Positions 43,120 through 49,921 of a stretch of 64,000 nucleotides of DNA are shown here, in pieces. This stretch comes from Nocardia vinacea (lineage in GTDB: Bacteria; Actinomycetota; Actinomycetes; Mycobacteriales; Mycobacteriaceae). A program made the translations under genes and the position numbers. The stretch covers positions 8,618,001-8,682,000 of the forward strand of contig NZ_CP109149.1 in NCBI RefSeq assembly GCF_035920345.1. Reading direction: 5' to 3'. The notes below the pieces were generated by a model that saw only the letters and a list, made by a program, of their open reading frames with translations, did no database searches and was not told where the DNA came from. Position 1 is the stretch's first letter; every line of letters starts with the position of its first letter.

Positions 43120-43842
43120 TTATTCTTTTGTTTCCGGTGTCAGCTCGTAAACGACGTAAGCGGTGCGCACCACCGGTTGAGCCACATTGCGTACCCGGAT
43201 GCCGCCCGGGGTGGTGCCGCGTTCGGTGCCCGCGTGCGCGTGCCCGTGGATCGCGAGGTCGGCGCGCTGGTCATCGATGGTTTCACCGAGTAGATAGGAA
43301 CCGAGGAACGGGTAGATCTCGCGTGGCTCGCCGTGCAGGGTGTCGCTGATCGGGGAGTAGTGGGTCAGCGCGATCGTGATATCGGTGTGCAGGCCCGCCA
43401 GCGCGTCGCGCAGCATCTCCGCGAGGTCGACGGTGTGCGAGGCGAATTCGCGCATCACGCGTTCGCCGAAGACGCTCGCGCACTTACCCGCGAAACCGCC
43501 GCCGAAGCCCTTCGTCCCCGCGATGCCGAGAGTATGTCCGTCGACCGCGAATTCCGTTGCGGTGCCCTCCAACACGGTGATGCCGTGATCGGTGAGCTCG
43601 GCCGTGATCTCGTGCTGCGCGTCGCTGTGGTGGTCGTGATTGCCGAGCACCGCGACGACCGGAACGCCGAGATCGGCGAATTCCGCGGCGACGACGCGGC
43701 CTTCCTCGACCGTGCCGTGCCGGGTGAGATCACCGGCCAGCAGCAGCACATCGGCGCGGTCGTGCAGTTCCGTGAGTGCCGGGCGGAGTTCGCCGCCCGA
43801 CTCGGCGCCGAGATGGATGTCACCGATTGCCGCGATCCGCAT
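43120..43842 (-). CDS. Calcineurin-like metallophosphoesterase
   Basis: The 240-residue protein has the complete dimetal site: GDIHLG (Asp8 and His10), LAGDLTRHG, VLGNHDHH, LTHYSP and HGHAHAG. It is an intact member, unlike the remnant at 23.6 kb. It lies after the BON and nucleotidyltransferase genes on the same strand, about 18 bases from the BON stop. The substrate is unknown; relatives act on cyclic nucleotides, nucleic acids or phosphoproteins. Confidence 0.92.
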   Translation of the reverse strand: MRIAAIGDIHLGAESGGELRPALTELHDRADVLLLAGDLTRHGTVEEGRVVAAEFADLGVPVVAVLGNHDHHSDAQHEITAELTDHGITVLEGTATEFAVDGHTLGIAGTKGFGGGFAGKCASVFGERVMREFASHTVDLAEMLRDALAGLHTDITIALTHYSPISDTLHGEPREIYPFLGSYLLGETIDDQRADLAIHGHAHAGTERGTTPGGIRVRNVAQPVVRTAYVVYELTPETKE

Positions 43843-43860
43843 GCCACACTCCTTCCGGTC

Positions 43861-44112
43861 TCAGTCCGCCAGCGCCTCGGCGGGTCCCGGTGCGCAGGGC
43901 GGCGTGACGTGCACGTCGTTGTGGATGTGGGCGCGCGGAAGCTGTTCGCGCACTACCTTTTCCATCTGCAGCTTGCGTTCGACACTGCTCACCTCGCCGC
44001 CGAGGACGACGACATCGCCGCGGATCGTCACCTGCACCCCGAGTTCGGCGGTGCGCGGATCCTCGGCCAGCGCCCGGCGCAGATGCGCGACCAGGTATTG
44101 CGGTCGATCCAT
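43861..44112 (-). CDS. Single BON-domain protein
   Basis: The 83-residue protein is one BON domain (YLVAHLRRALAEDPRTAELG start, GDVVVLGGEVSS turn, EKVVREQLPRAHIHNDVHV end). BON domains bind phospholipids or small ligands; in exported proteins they aid membrane stability. No signal peptide is seen here, so it is likely cytoplasmic. The ATG follows the nucleotidyltransferase stop with no gap, indicating coupling. Confidence 0.88.
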   Translation of the reverse strand: MDRPQYLVAHLRRALAEDPRTAELGVQVTIRGDVVVLGGEVSSVERKLQMEKVVREQLPRAHIHNDVHVTPPCAPGPAEALAD

Positions 44113-44676
44113 TCACACCACCCGCTTCGGCTCGATTACTCCGAGATCGTCCAGCAGTCCGAGGAAGGCTCGGGCATATGGCGAAATGTCGGTTTCCTTG
44201 CGCACCCGCTCCCAATCCACTTGTTCGCGCAGATCGCGTGCGATCGTCAGCAGTGGGCTCAGGTCCAGTCGGTGCGCGTCGAAGACCAGTAATTTGTCGA
44301 TCATCAGGTCGCTCGCGCTGATCACCGGCGCCATCGTCGGGCCGACACGCATCATGTCGGCGCGGTCGAGCAATTCGTCGTTGACGGCACGGTTGTTCGG
44401 CCGGTAGATCAGGTCGATGAGGACGCCGCCGTCATAGACCTTGGTCAGCCAGTCCTCGGGCGGATCGGCGACCCGCAATCCGCCGCGGGCCAGCGCACTG
44501 CGGGCCTGCGACAGGTCGGCGGGTTTGATGAAGATGTCGACGTCGTGCTCCGAGGCCGGCCCGCCGCGCGCGTACACCGCGCAACCACCCGCGACCGCGA
44601 AGCGGATACCGGCATCCGCCAGCGTATTCACCGCCCGGGTGAGCGCGTGGAGTAGTTGGTCGATCGTCGGGACCAT
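44113..44676 (-). CDS. Nucleotidyltransferase-fold protein
   Basis: The 187-residue protein has an N-terminal helix, then RFAVAGGCAVYARGGPASEHDVDIFI with the GG and DxD motifs of the polymerase-beta nucleotidyltransferase superfamily, a third acidic strand (GVLIDLIY) and a helical C-terminus. Members include AbiE-type toxins and proteins of unknown target. It starts a three-gene group with the BON and metallophosphoesterase proteins, so nucleotide or phosphate chemistry is implied. No antitoxin is evident. Confidence 0.8.
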   Translation of the reverse strand: MVPTIDQLLHALTRAVNTLADAGIRFAVAGGCAVYARGGPASEHDVDIFIKPADLSQARSALARGGLRVADPPEDWLTKVYDGGVLIDLIYRPNNRAVNDELLDRADMMRVGPTMAPVISASDLMIDKLLVFDAHRLDLSPLLTIARDLREQVDWERVRKETDISPYARAFLGLLDDLGVIEPKRVV

Positions 44677-44866
44677 ATGTGCGCCATACCCGCGGTTCGG
44701 TCGACTAATCGCCGCAGCAGCGTCCAGGTTTGCGGGCGATACCGCCGACCATGGCGTTCAGAAACCTGTCCGCCACGCCTCCTCGTCGTGCAGGTAGTGC
44801 CGCATGCCGACGAGCAGGATGCGACTGGCTGGTCGAAATCGATCGATCGCGGCACATGCGGAGCGC

Positions 44867-45841
44867 CTAGTGCCTACGCAACCCGCTGGCCAATGTCTCG
44901 AGCCCACGGCTCAACCACGCCTGTGTACTGCGCCGATGCGCACGATCATCGAACTCGCCGTGCGCGCCGAAGTCGTATCCACCGGCCCGATCGACCGGCT
45001 CCCAGAGATTGTCGGCCCGCGCGTCGGCGTCGGTATCGGTCTGCTGCGAGTCGTAACCGGTTCGGGCGAGATATCGGTCGAGCAGGCTGGGCGCGAGCCG
45101 TTGTGCGAGCAGCGTCCCCGTAGTGCTCGCGCCGACCCAATATTCTTTGCGCTCAGGATGTTTCGCGGCGAAGGCGATCGAGCGCGCGATGATCTCGGGT
45201 TGGTAGATCGGCGGCACCGGCTGTGGCCGCTTCGGCAATCGTGACAGCACCCAGGAGAATTGGGGCGTATTGACCGCCGGTGCCTGCACCAGCGTGATGT
45301 GCACATTGCTGCCTTCGTGCATCAGTTCGACCCGCACCGACTCGGTGAATCCGTTGATCGCGTGCTTGGCGGCGCAATACGCCGACTGCAGCGGAATCGA
45401 GCGGGCGCCGAGCGCCGAGCCGACTTGTACGACAGCGCCGCGGTCACGTGCCCGCATCCGGGACAGCGCGGCCATGGTGCCGTGCACGGTGCCGAGATAG
45501 GTGACTTCCGTGACCCGCCGGAACTCTGCGGCGGCAATCTGCTCGAACGGCGCGAATACCGAGGTGAAGGCCGAGTTCACCCAGACATCGATGGGTCCGA
45601 GCACCTCCTCGGCCCGTGTCGCCGCCGCCTCGACCGCCGCGTAATCCGCGACATCGACCGGAATCGTCAGCGGTTCACCACCCGCCGCGCGCACATCGTC
45701 GGCCGCGGCCGCGAGTCCGGCATCGCCGCGGGCGAGCAGCGCGACTTTGCAGCCGCTCGAAGCGAATTCGCGTGCGGCCGCGCGACCGATGCCCGCACTC
45801 GCCCCGGTGATCACCACTACTCGGGGTTCGTAACTCATCAC
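44867..45841 (-). CDS. Short-chain dehydrogenase/reductase with C-terminal extension
   Basis: The 324-residue protein has a classical SDR core: GASAGIG (13-19), DVADY, NSAF in the NNAG position, catalytic Ser in GSALGARS and YCAAK (Tyr and Lys). Residues beyond about 250 form a helical extension seen in a class of actinobacterial SDRs that occur with GH15 genes. Substrate unknown. It begins six bases after the GH15 stop, so the two form an operon. Confidence 0.9.
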   Translation of the reverse strand: MMSYEPRVVVITGASAGIGRAAAREFASSGCKVALLARGDAGLAAAADDVRAAGGEPLTIPVDVADYAAVEAAATRAEEVLGPIDVWVNSAFTSVFAPFEQIAAAEFRRVTEVTYLGTVHGTMAALSRMRARDRGAVVQVGSALGARSIPLQSAYCAAKHAINGFTESVRVELMHEGSNVHITLVQAPAVNTPQFSWVLSRLPKRPQPVPPIYQPEIIARSIAFAAKHPERKEYWVGASTTGTLLAQRLAPSLLDRYLARTGYDSQQTDTDADARADNLWEPVDRAGGYDFGAHGEFDDRAHRRSTQAWLSRGLETLASGLRRH

Positions 45842-45847
45842 AACTCC

Positions 45848-47602
45848 TTACTCATCGCCGAATCGGGTGAGCTGGACCGAGGATTCGAACAGCATCGCGT
45901 GCACAAAGGCCTGCGGCATATTGCCGCGCAGCTGACGCTGCCGGACATCGAATTCCTCGGCGAACAATCCGGGCGTACCGCATGCCGCGCGATTGCGCTC
46001 GAAATAGCGTGCCGCCGAAACCTGTTGTCCGAGTTGGGCGGCCGCGATCGCCATGACAAATCCGCAGAACAGGAATGCGCCCTCGTTCGTCTCCAGCGGC
46101 TGCTCGTCGTGGCGGTAGCGATAAACGTAGTAATCCGTGCACAATTCGCGCTGGACCGCCCGAAAGGTGGCGAGGCTGCGCGGATCGTCGGCGGGTACAC
46201 CGCCACGGATGGCTGGCAGCAGCAGGGCCGCGTCGACACCCGCAGCATCCGGCGCCTGCTGCCACGCGCCGCTGGGATGCACACTGGTGCGGGCGGTTTC
46301 GGCCATGATGGTGTCGGCCAGCGCCGTACAGAACACCGGGTCGGCCCCGGTCTCGGCAACGGCGGCAACCGCGCGCAGACCACTGACGCAGGCCAGCCGG
46401 GAATGTGTCCAGTATCGGTCCTCGATCTCCCAGATGCCCGCATCCGGTCGGCGCCAGCGTTCGGCGATCGCGCCGACCGTCACCGAAACCGCCTTGCGGC
46501 TGTCCTCGGTGAGCCGCTCGTGCCGCGCGCCCGCCGCGAACAACAGCAATGCCTCGCCGAATACGTCGAGCTGGGACTGGTCGCGCACCCGGTTGCCGAC
46601 CACGGTGCGACCGCCCGGATAGCCGGGTAGGTCCAGATTGCTGGGCTCCGGGATGGGTTGGCCGGTGATCGTATACGCGGGCAATACGTCGGGCCCTTCG
46701 GCGAGCAGCCGCTCGCCCACGAAACGTAACGCATTGTCCAGCAACGGGTGTGGACCGTCTGCTGCCACGGCTTGACCGGCGAAGCATTGGTCGCGCAGCC
46801 ATACGTAGCGGTAATCGTAGTTCTCGCCGCGGTCCGCGCGTTCGGGCAGACCCGTGGTGGCCGCGGCGACCATACCGTTGGTGGAACTGGTCATACCGCG
46901 CATGACCGCGTAGGCCTGAGCGGTATCGCGGGATGCGGCGCACGGGCCCAGCTCCGGAACCCCACGCTGCCAAGCAGATTCGGTCTGCGCCCATGCCGTA
47001 TGCGGATCGGGTGGTTCGTCGGGCAGTGCGATATCGGAAAATTCGAGGACGAGATCGTGAGTCTCGCCTTGTCGCAGCGTTATCCGATCGGTCCAGCCGC
47101 GACCATCGCGGACCGACGCGGATGCGCCGCCCGTCCAACGCAGTGCGAGGTCCCCGACTCGCGCGAGCCATAACCCGTCATCGGTGCGGTGCAGGTCGCG
47201 TGTCTTCGCATTGCCGAACTGCCCGGCGGGGCGCAGCACCACATCGACCTCGGCATCACCGTGCACCGCGACGATCCGCCGCAGCACCACAACCCGATGC
47301 GGATCACCGGGAAAGGCCAGCGCCTCCCGGCATTCGACCACCGACGAGCCGACCAGCCAGTGCGAATTCCAGATCAACGTGCCCGTCTGGTAGAAACCGC
47401 CCCACACGTAGCGCCCGGACGGCGTCACCGAATACGCGCCGTCCCCGCCGACCAGTCCGGCGAAAACCGCGTCGCTGTGCCAGCGTGGTGCGCACATCCA
47501 GGCAAAGTCACCGTGTGGACCGACCAGCACACCGCGCTCGCCGTCCGCGAGGAATGCGTATTCGCGCAGTACATGCGGCCGGGTGATGTTTTCGGCCGTC
47601 AC
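45848..47602 (-). CDS. GH15-family glycoside hydrolase (trehalase/glucoamylase type)
   Basis: The 584-residue cytoplasmic protein shows the GH15 plan: a beta-sandwich domain (about 1-240) and an alpha/alpha barrel with NYDYRYVWLRDQCFAG, LDVFGEALLL, WEIEDRYWTHSRLAC and ETNEGAFLFCGF, holding the two catalytic acids (in WLRDQ and the WEIE region by family analogy). Actinobacterial members include trehalases. GTG at 47602 overlaps the UdgX stop (GTGA); a GTG at 47623 is an alternative. Its place after udgX and before an SDR suggests a stress operon. Confidence 0.88.
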   Translation of the reverse strand: MTAENITRPHVLREYAFLADGERGVLVGPHGDFAWMCAPRWHSDAVFAGLVGGDGAYSVTPSGRYVWGGFYQTGTLIWNSHWLVGSSVVECREALAFPGDPHRVVVLRRIVAVHGDAEVDVVLRPAGQFGNAKTRDLHRTDDGLWLARVGDLALRWTGGASASVRDGRGWTDRITLRQGETHDLVLEFSDIALPDEPPDPHTAWAQTESAWQRGVPELGPCAASRDTAQAYAVMRGMTSSTNGMVAAATTGLPERADRGENYDYRYVWLRDQCFAGQAVAADGPHPLLDNALRFVGERLLAEGPDVLPAYTITGQPIPEPSNLDLPGYPGGRTVVGNRVRDQSQLDVFGEALLLFAAGARHERLTEDSRKAVSVTVGAIAERWRRPDAGIWEIEDRYWTHSRLACVSGLRAVAAVAETGADPVFCTALADTIMAETARTSVHPSGAWQQAPDAAGVDAALLLPAIRGGVPADDPRSLATFRAVQRELCTDYYVYRYRHDEQPLETNEGAFLFCGFVMAIAAAQLGQQVSAARYFERNRAACGTPGLFAEEFDVRQRQLRGNMPQAFVHAMLFESSVQLTRFGDE

Positions 47603-48225
47603 GTCGGTCGTATACCACCGCACACCGTTCGCAACCTTTTCAAGTCTGCGACGAATCCGGCGTAAGCCTCGTCGCGATCGGGCGCGCGCAGCACCGACGA
47701 CGGGTGCACGGTCGCGATCACCGCGTAATCCGGCATCGTCACGAGCTCGCCGCGCCGCTCGGAGACCTTGAACGAGGGACCGAGCACGGCCTTCGCCGCG
47801 ATCGCGCCGAGACAGACCACCAGTTGTGGCTCGATGACCCGCAACTCGGCGTCGAGCCAGGCCGAACAGGCGACGATTTCGGTGCGTCCGGGTTGTTTGT
47901 GGATGCGCCGCTTACCGCGCTCCTCGAATTTGAAGTGCTTCACCGCGTTGGTCACATAGATCCGGTCGCGGTCGATCCCGACCTCGGCGATGGCACGGTC
48001 GAGCAGCCGCCCGGCGGGGCCGACGAACGGGTGTCCCCGCACGTCCTCCTGGTCGCCGGGCTGCTCACCGATCATCACGACGTCGGCGTTTTCCGGGCCC
48101 TCGCCGAAAACCGTTTGGGTGGCGTGCTGGTAGAGATCGCATCCGTGACAGCCGCACGAGGCCCGCCGCAACTCGGCGAGGCTCGCGTGCGGCGGCACGA
48201 ACTCCGCGGCGCCCGGCACGGCCAT
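47599..48225 (-). CDS. udgX: UdgX-type uracil-DNA glycosylase
   Basis: The 208-residue protein is a family 4-like uracil-DNA glycosylase with iron-sulfur Cys (CGCHGC near 24-29), motif GEQPGDQED (53-61) and the UdgX-specific KRRIH loop, placing His109 at the position that forms a covalent bond with DNA at the uracil site in Mycobacterium smegmatis UdgX. The C-terminal HPSSVLR motif is present. UdgX traps uracil in DNA rather than excising it for turnover. It precedes the GH15 gene with an overlapping stop. Confidence 0.93.
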   Translation of the reverse strand: MAVPGAAEFVPPHASLAELRRASCGCHGCDLYQHATQTVFGEGPENADVVMIGEQPGDQEDVRGHPFVGPAGRLLDRAIAEVGIDRDRIYVTNAVKHFKFEERGKRRIHKQPGRTEIVACSAWLDAELRVIEPQLVVCLGAIAAKAVLGPSFKVSERRGELVTMPDYAVIATVHPSSVLRAPDRDEAYAGFVADLKRLRTVCGGIRPT

Positions 48226-48232
48226 ATCCGCC

Positions 48233-48562
48233 TCAGTCCTTGCCCAAGGCCCGCGCGAGCTGCCGCTTGTTCATCTTCGAGCGGCCCTTGATATTGCGGT
48301 TTTTGGCCTCGTTGTACAGCTGGTCGCGGGTCGGGCCTTTCGGGCCACTGCGGCCCGAGCGCTGCCCACCGCGCTGCTGTGGCGACTTGTCCTTTATCGA
48401 GGAGCGGCTTGCGGTCTTCGACTGCCCGGATTGGGCGCGATTCTTATTGACCGTCCGCGCGGCGATTTCCTTCGCCCGCTTCTGGCTCTCGCCCCGGTCC
48501 TCTGCCGAGTCCTTGATGTGCTCGTATTGCCGTTCCTGCTTATTGCTCCATTCCTTTGGCAT
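48233..48562 (-). CDS. Small basic protein with Rho-N-like C-terminus
   Basis: The 109-residue lysine/arginine-rich protein starts MPKEWSNKQERQYEHIKDSA and ends with LYNEAKNRNIKGRSKMNKRQ, a Rho termination factor N-terminal-like (SAP-type) motif, joined by a Ser/Gly/Gln-rich linker. Members are often annotated as plasmid stabilisation proteins without proof. A nucleic-acid-binding role is likely from composition. It lies just upstream of udgX, in the same direction, suggesting a link to DNA damage or stress response. Confidence 0.75.
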   Translation of the reverse strand: MPKEWSNKQERQYEHIKDSAEDRGESQKRAKEIAARTVNKNRAQSGQSKTASRSSIKDKSPQQRGGQRSGRSGPKGPTRDQLYNEAKNRNIKGRSKMNKRQLARALGKD

Positions 48563-48663
48563 GTCACACCTCCTGCCTGGCGAGTACCCCGGCTCGCTGC
48601 GCGAAACCAGGGCCGAAGCGTGGCTTCGGTCGGAGGAAAGATCAGCGTCGATATGCTGGCCGG

Positions 48664-49920
48664 ATGAAGGTGGTTCCTGGCACGTTGGTGACCGTCGCCG
48701 ATGATCTGGACGCGGTGACGACGGTCGGGCACGAGGACGATCCGGCCGCTGCCGGGTTGACGAATGCGGACGTAGCGGCGCTGTGGGCGTCGGTGCAGGC
48801 GTGGTACCGGATGGGGACGACGCCCGCGATTCAGACCTGTCTGCGGCGCAACGGGAAGATCGTGCTGAACCGGGCGATCGGGCACGGCTGGGGGAATGGG
48901 CCGAAAGACGGTCCGGATGCGGAGAAGGTGCTCGCGACGCCGGAGACGCTGTTCTGCGGGTTCTCCACGGCCAAGGGCGTGTCCGCGACGCTGATGTTCA
49001 TGCTGATCGAACAGGGTGCGTTCGCGCTGAATGATCCAGTGTGCAAGTACATCCCGGAGTTTTCGGCGCACGGCAAGGATGCGATCACCATCGGCGATGT
49101 GCTGTCGCATTCGGCGGGCGTGCCGTTCATTACGCCGCCGTACAAGGGCGTCGAGCTGGTGCTCGACGAGGAGTTGGCCGTACAGGGGTTGGCCGATCTG
49201 GTGCCGAGTTGGCGGCCGGGTCGGTTCCGGGTCTATCACGCATTGACCAGCGGTTTGATTCAACGGCTGCTGGTGCAGCGGGCCACCGGGAAGCGAATGC
49301 GCGAACATCTCGCCGAACAGGTGCTCGAACCATTGGGCTTCCGCTGGAACAACTTCGGGGTCCGGGCCGAGGATGTCGACAAGGTCGTGCCCAGCGTGAA
49401 GACCGGCCCGCCACCGTCGCGTGTGTCGATACTTTTGGCGCGCAAGGCCCTCGGCGGCCGGATGGACGGTGCGACCGCCAGATCCGCGAATCGGGATTTC
49501 CTGACCGCCGAATTGCCGTCGGGCAATATCGTCACGACGGCCTACGAGCTGTCCCGTTTCTACGAAATCCTCACTCGCGGTGGCGAACTCGATGGTGTCC
49601 GGATCATCGAGCCCGGCACGCTCCGCGAAGCGATCCGCCCGGCGCGCCGCATACCCGGCCTGGCCGGACGAGTCAGCAGCGCGGGCTTCGAACTCGGCGC
49701 TCGTCGTTCGAAGTTCGGGCGGAACACCCAGTCGCACTTCGGCCGCAGCGGCCTGACAACCCAATACGGCTGGGCCGATCCGAGCCGCGGGCTCTCCGGC
49801 GCGATCCTCACCAGCGGCAAGGCCACCACCGATTCCCAACGCCCATGGGCTCTGGTCGCCCAGATCTCGAACACCATCAGCCAACTCGCGCCCGCGGATC
49901 GGCTGTTCGACACCGACTGA
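48664..49920 (+). CDS. Beta-lactamase-fold serine hydrolase (EstB/lipase type)
   Basis: The 418-residue protein lacks a signal peptide. It has SxxK as STAK (FCGFSTAKG near 99-105), a Tyr motif YHA and a C-terminal HFGRSG. In the EstB branch the second motif starts with Tyr and the third is relaxed, which matches mycobacterial LipE-like proteins. It is likely an esterase or lipase. ATG at 48664 is chosen from the family start; the frame continues upstream without function. It converges end to end with the FAD/FeS gene. Confidence 0.85.
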   Translation: MKVVPGTLVTVADDLDAVTTVGHEDDPAAAGLTNADVAALWASVQAWYRMGTTPAIQTCLRRNGKIVLNRAIGHGWGNGPKDGPDAEKVLATPETLFCGFSTAKGVSATLMFMLIEQGAFALNDPVCKYIPEFSAHGKDAITIGDVLSHSAGVPFITPPYKGVELVLDEELAVQGLADLVPSWRPGRFRVYHALTSGLIQRLLVQRATGKRMREHLAEQVLEPLGFRWNNFGVRAEDVDKVVPSVKTGPPPSRVSILLARKALGGRMDGATARSANRDFLTAELPSGNIVTTAYELSRFYEILTRGGELDGVRIIEPGTLREAIRPARRIPGLAGRVSSAGFELGARRSKFGRNTQSHFGRSGLTTQYGWADPSRGLSGAILTSGKATTDSQRPWALVAQISNTISQLAPADRLFDTD

Positions 49921-49921
49921 T

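Noticed and set aside
44677..44866. Tiny minus-strand frames (ending RHYLHDEEAWRTGF, and another ending RKPGRCCGD) between the nucleotidyltransferase and SDR genes
   Set aside because: Both are under 40 residues and use different frames; no family or firm start is recognisable. They may be a remnant, but the support is too thin for a gene.
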